From positions 1-12,239 of the forward strand of contig DASYSA010000098.1 of assembly GCA_036003885.1 (NCBI GenBank): a stretch of 12,239 nt of DNA. Direction: 5' to 3'. Below, in pieces: positions 1-6,052 of the stretch; the first letter of the stretch is position 1; every line of letters begins with the position of its first letter. Source of the DNA: DASYSA01 sp036003885 (GTDB lineage: Bacteria > Acidobacteriota > Blastocatellia > UBA7656). The notes under the pieces are model-generated. The model had not been told where the DNA came from, made no database searches, and saw only the letters and a list, made by a program, of their open reading frames with translations. The translations under genes were made by a program, and so were the position numbers.

Positions 1-225
1 GTCGAAGGAGTGGATCTGAGAGTAGCGACCTTCTTGCTCTTCGGCATGATGAACTGGATTTATAACTGGTATAACCCTCGCAAGGATCTCGATGTCACCG
101 CCCTTTCGCAGAACATTACCAGGATATTTCTGTCGGGATTGCTGGGCGACAGATCCCTTGCCGCCGAGGCGCTTGAGACCGGACGCGAGTCCCATCTTGA
201 CCGAACGGTCTCAGTGTGGGAGTGA
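1..225 (+). CDS. TetR/AcrR-family transcriptional regulator, C-terminal fragment (5' end outside window)
   Basis: The reading frame is open from base 1 and ends at TGA 223-225, so about 74 C-terminal residues are seen. The visible part carries the aromatic helix FGMMNWIYNWYNP followed by a helix ending in FLSGL, which is typical of the C-terminal ligand-binding/dimerisation domain of TetR regulators related to the acyl-CoA-responsive KstR2/FadR-like group. The N-terminal helix-turn-helix lies upstream of the window. The GTG at position 10 is internal and not a start. The gene is followed by a 144-bp repeat-filled gap and then by crotonase and aldehyde dehydrogenase genes, so a role as local repressor of acyl-CoA catabolism is a reasonable inference. 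Family is fairly sure; ligand and targets are unknown. Confidence 0.75.
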   Translation, partial: VEGVDLRVATFLLFGMMNWIYNWYNPRKDLDVTALSQNITRIFLSGLLGDRSLAAEALETGRESHLDRTVSVWE

Positions 226-232
226 GTGTCAA

Positions 233-356
233 TTGTCATTAGTCGTTGGTCCGTTGTCCGTTGTTAGGGGACAGTTGGCCATTGACCGAGGTTCAGTTTG
301 CAACACATTGCTCTGGACAAAGGGGCAACTGACCACTGACGACGGACTAATGACAA
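233..356. repeat. Heptanucleotide array A, inverted arms, unit TTGTCNG
   Basis: This fills the gap between the TetR gene and crotonase 1. The left arm reads on + in strict 7-base phase: TTGTCAT, TAGTCGT, TGGTCCG, TTGTCCG, TTGTTAG, GGGACAG, TTGGCCA, TTGACCG (233-288). The right arm reads the same unit on the minus strand: TTGTCAT, TAGTCCG, TCGTCAG, TGGTCAG, TTGCCCC, TTTGTCC (356 down to 315). The outermost 12 bases are a perfect inverted repeat (233-244 with 345-356). The downstream GGAG of crotonase 1 begins only 5 bases after the array. Confidence 0.85.
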
Positions 357-369
357 ATGTGGAGACTTT

Positions 370-1173
370 ATGACCAGAGAAGCGATGGAGAATCAACTAG
401 TCAACTACACCACCGATAACGGCGTCGCGATCATCGAGTTCAACGACCCGCCAGCAAACACCTATACCTATGAGATGATGCGCGACCTGGATGACGCCAT
501 CCTCGAGGCTCGCCTCGACGAAGACGTCCACGTCGTCGTCATTCGCGGCGCCGGCGACAAGTTCTTCTGCGCGGGCGCGAACATCAAGATGCTCAACACT
601 GCGACCTCTCAGTTCCGATATTTCTTTAGCCTCCACGGTAATGAGACGCTGATGCGACTGGAGAACACTGCCAAGCTCGTCATCGCAGCCATTAACGGCC
701 ACGCGGTCGGAGGAGGGCTCGAGATCGCTCTCGCGTGCGACATCCGCATAGCCAAGAGAGGTCCGGGCATGCTCGGGTTGCCTGAGATCAATCTCGGGTT
801 GCTGCCGGGTATGGGCGGAACACAGCGCCTGCCAAGAGTGATCGGCAAAGGCAAAGCAATGGAACTGCTGACGACTGGCCGCACGATCTCGGTTGACGAA
901 GCTCAGCAGATCGGGCTCGTGAATCACGTGTTCGAGGAAGAGAACTTCTTCGAAAAGGTCATGGAGTACGCACGGCAGTTCGTTGCGCCCGCGAAGGCCA
1001 GCAAGGCCGTGGGCTTGATCAAGCGCGCGGTTCAGACGGGACTCGAAGTGCCTCAGGCGGAAGCCCTCGCCCTTGAACGTGAACTGCTCCAACAACTCTT
1101 TGAGAGCGAAGATGCCGAGGAAGGCCTGAAAGCCTACTCCCAGAAACGCCCGGGCCACTTTAAAGGAAGATAG
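370..1173 (+). CDS. Enoyl-CoA hydratase/isomerase (crotonase) family protein 1
   Basis: 267-residue crotonase-fold protein, the usual length for the family, expected to hydrate 2-trans-enoyl-CoA in beta-oxidation-type pathways in the cytoplasm. The oxyanion-hole segments FFCAGANIK (65-73) and NGHAVGGG (109-116) are intact. Both catalytic acids of a hydratase are present: Glu118 in GGGLEIALACDIR and Glu139 in LPEINLGLLPGMGGTQRL. The N-terminal strand has DPPANTYTYEMM where many family members have a NRPxxxNAL motif. The start ATG at 370 has GGAG at 361-364, five bases upstream; an internal ATG at 385 lacks a site this good. It is the first gene after the TetR fragment. Its TAG stop is the first three bases of repeat array B. 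The natural acyl chain cannot be read from sequence. Confidence 0.93.
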   Translation: MTREAMENQLVNYTTDNGVAIIEFNDPPANTYTYEMMRDLDDAILEARLDEDVHVVVIRGAGDKFFCAGANIKMLNTATSQFRYFFSLHGNETLMRLENTAKLVIAAINGHAVGGGLEIALACDIRIAKRGPGMLGLPEINLGLLPGMGGTQRLPRVIGKGKAMELLTTGRTISVDEAQQIGLVNHVFEEENFFEKVMEYARQFVAPAKASKAVGLIKRAVQTGLEVPQAEALALERELLQQLFESEDAEEGLKAYSQKRPGHFKGR

Positions 1174-1236
1174 TCAGTTGTCCGTTGTCAGTTGCCCGGA
1201 CATCGAATCGGACAACGGACAACTGACCACGGACAA
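1171..1236. repeat. Heptanucleotide array B, inverted arms, unit TTGTCNG
   Basis: Four units on + (TAGTCAG, TTGTCCG, TTGTCAG, TTGCCCG; 1171-1198) face four units on - (TTGTCCG, TGGTCAG, TTGTCCG, TTGTCCG; 1236 down to 1209) across a 10-base centre. Positions 1173-1189 (GTCAGTTGTCCGTTGTC) and 1211-1227 are a perfect 17-bp inverted repeat. The first unit contains the TAG stop of crotonase 1, and the array ends 5 bases before the GGAGG of the next gene. The unit is the same as in array A on the other side of crotonase 1. Confidence 0.9.
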
Positions 1237-1250
1237 GTCACGGAGGAATT

Positions 1251-2696
1251 ATGGCGAAGATGTTCATAGCAGGCGAGTCGGTTGACTCGATAACCGGAGC
1301 AACTTATGAAGTGCTCAATCCAGCCAACGGCGACGTTGTCGATACGCTTCCCAAAGGCAATGCCGACGACGCAAAGCGCGCAATCGATGCCGCGGAAGCC
1401 GCGTTCGACGAGTGGTCTCATACGTCAGCCGAAGAACGCGCAAAGCTGTTGTTCAAGGCCGCCGAGATCGTCGATGCCGAACGCAAGAGCCTCGCCGAAC
1501 TACTCTGTCGCGAACAGGGCAAGCCCTTTCAGGAGGCGAGCGGCGAGCTCGAGCACTTCCATCACGGAATCGACTTCTACGCCGGTCTTGCCTCGAAGGT
1601 GCGTGGTGCCCATGTCCCGTTGCCGGCCAAAAATGCGTATGGGATGGTCGTGCTCAAACCGCTCGGCGTGTGCGGCGCCATCGTGCCGTGGAATTTCCCA
1701 ATCACCTTGATGGGCACCAAGGTCGGCCCCGCGCTCGCCGCCGGCAATACCGTTGTAGTAAAGCCGGCCTCGACCACGCCTCTCACGACAATCAGAATTA
1801 TAGAGCTGATGAATCAAGCCGGACTGCCGAAGGGCGTACTCAATGTCGTCACCGGTCCGGGCGGCATAGTTGGCGAAGAACTACTCAGCAATCCGAAGGT
1901 CCGCCGCATCGCCTTCACCGGCGAATCCGCGACCGGCAAACACGTAGCCTCGGTCGCCTGCGGCGACTTCAAACGCGTTACCCTCGAGCTTGGCGGTTCC
2001 GACCCGATGATCGTGTGCGAGGATGCAGATATCGCCAAAGCGGTAACCGGCGCCATGGTCGGACGCTTCTGGAACGCGGGCCAGGCGTGTCTCGCGGTCA
2101 AGCGACTGTACCTGTTCGATAAAATCTACGATGCGTTTCTCAAGAGCCTGGTTGATAAGGTCTCGCGCTATGAAGTCGGCGACGGAATGACCCGTGCGGA
2201 GAAGCCGAAGATTCGCATGGGCCCACTTCACACCGCCGCGCAGCGTGAAGAGATCGAAGCCCAGGTTAAAGACGCAGTCGATCGGGGGGCGAAGGTGCTG
2301 ATTGGCGGCGCAAGGCCTGAAGGAGCACAGTACGAACGCGGCTTCTTCTATCAGCCGACGATACTCGAAAACGTCCCCGACGATGCGCGAGCGGTCAAAG
2401 AAGAGACCTTCGGCCCGTTGTTGCCCGTCTTCCGCGTCAGCAGTCTGGATGAAGCCCTGGAGCGAGCTAACGGTTCGATCTACGGGCTGGGATCTTCGAT
2501 ATGGACCAAGAATCTGGATAACATCGAAAGCGCGATCGATCGGCTTCAGGCGGGGAATGTATGGGTGAACTCACTGCACTACGGCTACGACGAGCTGCCA
2601 TTCGGCGGAGTCAAGGCAAGCGGATTCGGCCGCGAGCATGGTCCCGAAGCGCTTGATTATTATCTGGAGCCGAAGGGGGTAGTAATAACGAGATGA
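1251..2696 (+). CDS. Aldehyde dehydrogenase family protein 1
   Basis: 481-residue NAD(P)+-dependent aldehyde dehydrogenase, full length for the superfamily, oxidising an aldehyde to a carboxylate. Visible motifs in order: PWNFP with Asn148, Lys171 in VVKPAS, Rossmann-type turn FTGESATG (222-229), general base Glu246 in LELGGSDP, nucleophile Cys280 in NAGQACLA, EETFGP (384-389) and ELPFGGVKASGFG near the C-terminus. Residue 174 is Ser (KPAS) where NAD-preferring enzymes usually have Glu, which suggests possible use of NADP+. The start has GGAGG at 1242-1246, four bases before ATG. It is a paralogue of the dehydrogenase at 3531-5003, gapless through about residue 310, then with a short insertion (TRAEKPKIRMGP). 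Substrate (semialdehyde, lactaldehyde or other) is not determined. Confidence 0.94.
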   Translation: MAKMFIAGESVDSITGATYEVLNPANGDVVDTLPKGNADDAKRAIDAAEAAFDEWSHTSAEERAKLLFKAAEIVDAERKSLAELLCREQGKPFQEASGELEHFHHGIDFYAGLASKVRGAHVPLPAKNAYGMVVLKPLGVCGAIVPWNFPITLMGTKVGPALAAGNTVVVKPASTTPLTTIRIIELMNQAGLPKGVLNVVTGPGGIVGEELLSNPKVRRIAFTGESATGKHVASVACGDFKRVTLELGGSDPMIVCEDADIAKAVTGAMVGRFWNAGQACLAVKRLYLFDKIYDAFLKSLVDKVSRYEVGDGMTRAEKPKIRMGPLHTAAQREEIEAQVKDAVDRGAKVLIGGARPEGAQYERGFFYQPTILENVPDDARAVKEETFGPLLPVFRVSSLDEALERANGSIYGLGSSIWTKNLDNIESAIDRLQAGNVWVNSLHYGYDELPFGGVKASGFGREHGPEALDYYLEPKGVVITR

Positions 2697-2762
2697 AAAT
2701 GATGAAATTGAATGATGAACGTTGATCCCTTTGGCTAGACGTTGGGACTCATCGTTCATCAT
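2693..2762. repeat. Heptanucleotide array C (weaker), unit ATGATGA/ACGNTGA
   Basis: The tail of aldehyde dehydrogenase 1 runs directly into GATGAA-type repeats: the stop TGA (2694-2696) sits inside ATGAAAA, followed by ATGATGA (2699), a 6-base imperfect unit, ATGATGA (2712) and ACGTTGA (2719). The minus strand carries ATGATGA (2762-2756) and ACGATGA (2755-2749). AATGATGAACG at 2711-2721 pairs perfectly with 2753-2763. There are fewer units and more decay than in the other arrays. Confidence 0.7.
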
Positions 2763-2778
2763 TTGTGGGTTGGGAGGG

Positions 2779-2784
2779 TATACT
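2779..2784 (+). promoter_or_regulatory. Possible -10 box (TATACT) upstream of the Uma2-family gene
   Basis: GGGTATACT lies just beyond array C, 48 bases before the Uma2 start. TATACT matches the sigma-70 -10 consensus in 5 of 6 bases. At the proper distance only a poor -35 (TTCATC, 2755-2760) is seen. A very similar GGGTATATT occurs at 9544-9552 upstream of the M14 gene, again just outside a repeat array, which mildly supports a promoter role. Confidence 0.35.
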
Positions 2785-2832
2785 CCTTCGATTGACTTTG
2801 ACGTTTTGCCTCAGGCGTAAAGGAGCAAGCAT

Positions 2833-3387
2833 ATGAGTACGACCACCAGGTGGACTTCAGCAGATCTTGAATCGTTGCCGGATGACGGCACGCGATACGA
2901 GATCATCGATGGAGAGCTCTTTATGTCTAAGCAGCCGCATGTCTATCATCAAGACGTCTGCACGAAGGTTTGCATCGAGCTTGGGCTATGGAACAGAAAA
3001 GAGAATAGAGGCAAGGTCCTCGGAGCGCCCGGATTGATCTTTGCCGACGACGACGATGTGGTCCCTGATGTTGTCTGGCTCAGCAATGAAACACTCGCGA
3101 TTGCGCTTGGAGGTGATGGGAAACTCCACTCGGCTCCTGACCTTGCGGTTGAGGTGCTCTCACCCGGCCGCACGAACGAAAGGCGCGATCGCGAGGCCAA
3201 GCTCAACCTCTATTCGCGGCGGGGCGTCAGCGAGTATTGGATTCTAAGCTGGCAGAAGCGTCAGATCGAAGTCTATCGTCGTGCAGATGGGCAACTGCGG
3301 CTCGAAGCGACCCTCTCGGGGTCCGATACCCTGGAATTCCCGCTTCTGCCAGGCTTTTCATGTACTGTGGCGTCGCTGCTGCCCTGA
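2833..3387 (+). CDS. Uma2 family protein (PD-(D/E)XK nuclease-like, formerly DUF820)
   Basis: 184 residues, normal for the Uma2 family of predicted PD-(D/E)XK nucleases, whose biological role is not established. Family marks seen: YEIIDGEL (22-29), VVPDVVWLS with Asp79, PDLAVEVLSPG with Glu107, a downstream Lys123 in REAKLNLYSRRGV, EYWIL (134-138) and VYRR (147-150). Asp79, Glu107 and Lys123 are the likely metal-site/catalytic set, the lysine being displaced into the following helix as usual in this family. AGGAG at 2821-2825 is seven bases before ATG. The gene interrupts the acyl-CoA/aldehyde gene set and is flanked on both sides by different repeat arrays. It has no obvious metabolic link to its neighbours. 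Its stop TGA lies inside the first unit of array D. Confidence 0.88.
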   Translation: MSTTTRWTSADLESLPDDGTRYEIIDGELFMSKQPHVYHQDVCTKVCIELGLWNRKENRGKVLGAPGLIFADDDDVVPDVVWLSNETLAIALGGDGKLHSAPDLAVEVLSPGRTNERRDREAKLNLYSRRGVSEYWILSWQKRQIEVYRRADGQLRLEATLSGSDTLEFPLLPGFSCTVASLLP

Positions 3388-3520
3388 AGAGTGATCCGTG
3401 ATGCGTGAAGAGTGATCCATGATGCGTGATCCCTGAACCCACAATTTCAGGATACACGCACTACGATTCAAGCATCACAGGTCACGCATCACGGATCACG
3501 CATCACGATTCACGCATCAC
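3384..3520. repeat. Heptanucleotide array D, inverted arms, unit GTGATNC
   Basis: Left arm in exact phase on +: CTGAAGA, GTGATCC, GTGATGC, GTGAAGA, GTGATCC, ATGATGC, GTGATCC, CTGAACC (3384-3439). Right arm on + reads GATACAC, GCACTAC, GATTCAA, GCATCAC, AGGTCAC, GCATCAC, GGATCAC, GCATCAC, GATTCAC, GCATCAC (3451-3520), i.e. the same unit on the minus strand. Perfect 18-bp inverted repeat: 3391-3408 with 3482-3499. A small apical hairpin CCTGAA/TTCAGG (3432-3437/3446-3451) marks the point where the arms meet. The first unit contains the TGA stop of the Uma2 gene. The base after the last unit starts the GGAG ribosome site of the next gene, and GGAGTAA even keeps the heptamer phase. Confidence 0.93.
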
Positions 3521-3530
3521 GGAGTAAACA

Positions 3531-5003
3531 ATGGCTCAAATGTTAATAGGCGGTGACTGGGTCGGCTCACGAAGCGGCGAGACTATTCAGGTCATGAACC
3601 CATCGACTGGTGAACCGGTCGACACAGCGCCGCGTGCGACCGCCGAAGACGCCCGTGAAGCAATCGACATCGCATACGAGGCCTTTGCAATCTGGAGCGA
3701 GTGGACCCAGGCGAAGCGCGCCGAAGTGCTCAGTCGCACAGTGCAGCTCCTTCGCATCCATGAGAAAGAGCTTGCGAACCTCCTTACGCGCGAACAGGGC
3801 AAGCCGATTCGCGAAGCGCTGCTGGAGATACGCCGCTACGCTCACACGCTGGAATACTACGCGGGACTCGGTAAGAACATTAGGGGCGGCTACATCCCGC
3901 AGATCGCCGACAATACCTACGGCTTGATCATCAAACGCCCCCTCGGCGTAGTCGGCGCGATCGTCCCCTGGAATTTTCCTGTGTCGCTGATGGGCAACAA
4001 GATCGGCCCCGCATTGCTTGCGGGCAATACGATGGTCATCAAACCCGCAGAGACTACGCCGCTGACAGACCTGCGAGTCGTGGCGCTGTTCCTTGAAGCC
4101 GGCCTGCCTAAGGGCGTGCTCAACGTCGTCACCGGACGCGGCTCGGTGATCGGCGAGGAGATAGTCTCAAATCCGAAGGTGCGAAAGATCGGATTCACCG
4201 GCTCGACCGAAGTAGGTCGTCAGGTGATGACCTCCGCGGCTCAAGGAATCAAGCGAGTGACCCTGGAGCTTGGCGGGTCAGACCCGATGATTGTGTGCGA
4301 TGACGCCGACATCGACGAAGCGGTCAAGGCGGCCGCTGTCGGGCGTTTCTTCAACTGCGGTCAGGCCTGTCTTGCGATCAAACGCCTGTATCTGTTCAAT
4401 TCGATCGCCGATGACTTCGTCGAGAAACTCGTTGCGCGTACGAAGAAGCTTCGAGTCGGAGATGGTCTTGCAGAAGGCACGATCGTCGGCCCGATGCACA
4501 GCGAGGCTCAGCGCAATGAGGTTGAGGCCCAGGTGCTGGACGCCAGGGAAAGAGGTGCACGTGTGCTGGTCGGAGGCGAGCGATTGAAAGGCCCAGGGTA
4601 CGACAACGGCTACTTCTACCCGCCGACCCTGCTGGCAGAGGTCCCCGAAGATGCGCGTGTGGCGACGGAAGAAGTGTTCGGGCCCGCGCTTCCAATCTTC
4701 CGGGTAGGGAGCCTGGACGAAGCGCTCGAGAAAGCAAATAACTCGATCTTTGGTCTCGGCTCTTCAATCTGGACGAATGACTTGAATCGGGCGACGAGAG
4801 CGGCAGAGCGCCTTGAAGCGGGCTACACCTGGATCAACTCGGGTCAGATCATTTATGACGAGCTTCCTTTTGGAGGCTTCAAGCAGAGCGGTCTGGGTAA
4901 GGAGCACGGCACCGAGGCGCTCGACTATTACACCGAAACCAAGTCGGTTGTCGTGAGCACGAAGCCGACGTCTGGAATGGACAGTGAAAAGCCCGCCCGT
5001 TAA
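3531..5003 (+). CDS. Aldehyde dehydrogenase family protein 2
   Basis: 490-residue NAD(P)+-dependent aldehyde dehydrogenase with all key motifs: Asn148 in PWNFP, Lys171 and Glu174 in VIKPAE, FTGSTEVG (222-229), Glu246 in LELGGSDP, Cys280 in NCGQACLA, EEVFGP (380-385) and ELPFGGFKQSGLG. Glu174 is the residue that in NAD+-preferring members binds the adenine ribose hydroxyls, so NAD+ is the likelier coenzyme, unlike the paralogue upstream. The start ATG has GGAG at 3521-3524, six bases before it and directly abutting array D. The protein has a polar C-terminal tail (TKPTSGMDSEKPAR) absent from paralogue 1. The next gene begins 66 bases later with no repeat array between them, so these two are the most likely pair to share an ordinary transcript. 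Substrate unknown. Confidence 0.94.
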   Translation: MAQMLIGGDWVGSRSGETIQVMNPSTGEPVDTAPRATAEDAREAIDIAYEAFAIWSEWTQAKRAEVLSRTVQLLRIHEKELANLLTREQGKPIREALLEIRRYAHTLEYYAGLGKNIRGGYIPQIADNTYGLIIKRPLGVVGAIVPWNFPVSLMGNKIGPALLAGNTMVIKPAETTPLTDLRVVALFLEAGLPKGVLNVVTGRGSVIGEEIVSNPKVRKIGFTGSTEVGRQVMTSAAQGIKRVTLELGGSDPMIVCDDADIDEAVKAAAVGRFFNCGQACLAIKRLYLFNSIADDFVEKLVARTKKLRVGDGLAEGTIVGPMHSEAQRNEVEAQVLDARERGARVLVGGERLKGPGYDNGYFYPPTLLAEVPEDARVATEEVFGPALPIFRVGSLDEALEKANNSIFGLGSSIWTNDLNRATRAAERLEAGYTWINSGQIIYDELPFGGFKQSGLGKEHGTEALDYYTETKSVVVSTKPTSGMDSEKPAR

Positions 5004-5069
5004 AGCAAGCTAAGGGTCTGTGGTTTTCTTGAAAGGCGCGAGGATAGCAGACGGGACCGCGATCTCAAC

Positions 5070-5855
5070 ATGGAATACAAAGCACTGACGTTCGAGCTAT
5101 CGGATCGCATAGCGACCATTACGCTCAACCGGCCCGAGCGCCTCAACGCCATCAATGAGGATATGCGTGATGACTTCAACCGCCTGTTCACCGAGTTGCA
5201 AACGAATGAGCAGATCGGAGTGGTGATAATAACGGGGGCGGGGCGGGCGTTCTCCGCGGGGGGCGACATAGAGTATTTCGAGCGCGACTGGAATACTGCG
5301 AAGTTCCGGCTCGAGAATCACCGGCTGACGCAGTTCTTCGATGAGCTCGAGCAGATTGAGAAGCCCGTTCTCGCCGCGATCAACGGCCCGTGCACGGGAG
5401 CGGGGCTGCAGATCACACTGTCGTGCGACATTCGAGTTGCGTCGGATCAGGCGAGGTTCGGCTTTCGGGAGAACAACATCGGCTTGATTCCGGGCGCCGG
5501 AGGTTGCTCCCGCTTGGTCAAGCTTATCGGCTACGGGAAGGCCAAAGAGCTGATCTTTATGGGCGAGATGATCTCCGCTGAGGAGGCTGAGCGTATCGGC
5601 CTGGTCAATCGAGTTGTGTTGCCGCACGAAGAGCTGTTGCCCTATACCCGCAAGATGGCTGAGCACCTGTTGAGCAGAGCGCCCGAAGCTCTGGGACTTG
5701 CTAAGCGAATCCTTTGGCACTCAGTTAATAGCGATTTTGCGACCGGGCGAATGATGGAGGCGCTGGCCCAAAGTGTGTTGATCAAGACCAGCGATCACAA
5801 GGAAGGCATCAGCGCATTCCGGGATAAGCGCAAGCCTGAGTTTAAAGGGGAGTAG
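5070..5855 (+). CDS. Enoyl-CoA hydratase/isomerase (crotonase) family protein 2, one catalytic Glu replaced by Gln
   Basis: 261-residue crotonase-fold protein. NRPERLNAIN (20-29), FSAGGDIEYF (61-70) and NGPCTGAGL (105-113) form the CoA/oxyanion region. The first catalytic acid of hydratases is replaced: GAGLQITLSCDIR has Gln114 at the usual Glu, while the second acid remains as Glu134 in FGFRENNIGLIPGAGG. One-acid crotonases include enoyl-CoA isomerases, so isomerase or another acyl-CoA chemistry is more likely than classical hydration; this is inference. The start ATG at 5070 gives a canonical N-terminus, but no good Shine-Dalgarno is seen (a GAGGA lies about 25 bases upstream, too far), hinting at translation coupled to or dependent on the preceding gene. 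Its TAG stop overlaps the first unit of array E. The C-terminus KRKPEFKGE matches crotonase 3. Confidence 0.92.
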   Translation: MEYKALTFELSDRIATITLNRPERLNAINEDMRDDFNRLFTELQTNEQIGVVIITGAGRAFSAGGDIEYFERDWNTAKFRLENHRLTQFFDELEQIEKPVLAAINGPCTGAGLQITLSCDIRVASDQARFGFRENNIGLIPGAGGCSRLVKLIGYGKAKELIFMGEMISAEEAERIGLVNRVVLPHEELLPYTRKMAEHLLSRAPEALGLAKRILWHSVNSDFATGRMMEALAQSVLIKTSDHKEGISAFRDKRKPEFKGE

Positions 5856-6036
5856 GTGCCAGGTGTCAGGTGTGAGGTACCAGGTGTCAGGTGCCAGGTG
5901 TGAGGTGTGTGAGGTGTCAGGTTCCAGATTCAATGTGCCAGATTCCATCGATACCTGATTCCCAAAAACCTGGCACCTCACACCTGGAACCTGACACCTC
6001 ACACACCTCACACCAGGCACCTCACACCTGACACCT
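5854..6036. repeat. Heptanucleotide array E, giant inverted repeat, unit AGGTGTC
   Basis: Left arm of 13 units on + (5854-5946): AGGTGCC, AGGTGTC, AGGTGTG, AGGTACC, AGGTGTC, AGGTGCC, AGGTGTG, a 9-base AGGTGTGTG, AGGTGTC, AGGTTCC, then diverged units. Right arm of 10 units on - from 6036 down to 5965, with the same 9-base AGGTGTGTG unit in the matching position. 5897-5927 and 5984-6014 are a perfect 31-bp inverted repeat; 5875-5927 against 5984-6036 matches at 49 of 53 positions, with a 56-base loop. The first unit begins at the A of the crotonase 2 TAG stop, and the array ends 6 bases before the GGAGG used by crotonase 3. Confidence 0.95.
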
Positions 6037-6042
6037 GCCTAT

Positions 6043-6047
6043 GGAGG
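6043..6047 (+). promoter_or_regulatory. Ribosome binding site GGAGG deciding the GTG start of crotonase 3
   Basis: GGAGG followed by a five-base spacer places translation initiation at GTG 6053. The ATG at 6041 lies on top of this site and so is unlikely to be the start. The site is close to the foot of the array E stem. Confidence 0.6.
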
Positions 6048-6052
6048 AGACA

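Noticed and set aside
397..1158. Long minus-strand open frame of 253 codons opposite crotonase 1
   Set aside because: It mirrors a well-supported crotonase gene, shows no family motif and is a common shadow of codon bias in GC-rich genes.
3384..3520. Short regular repeats considered as a CRISPR array
   Set aside because: Units are 7 bases with no unique 30-40 base spacers, the orientation flips in the middle, and no cas gene is present.
5721..6020. Minus-strand open frame encoding GVRCQV-type repeats
   Set aside because: The peptide is only the translation of the AGGTGTC heptad array; low complexity, no ribosome site, and it overlaps crotonase 2 and array E.
5854..6036. Array E considered as an intrinsic transcription terminator or a miniature transposon (MITE)
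   Set aside because: No T-run follows the stem, no target-site duplication is seen, and the interior of both arms is a period-7 repeat rather than transposon-end sequence.
6041..6052. ATG 6041 as start of crotonase 3
   Set aside because: It has only the repeat array upstream, and it overlaps the GGAGG that is ideally spaced for GTG 6053.
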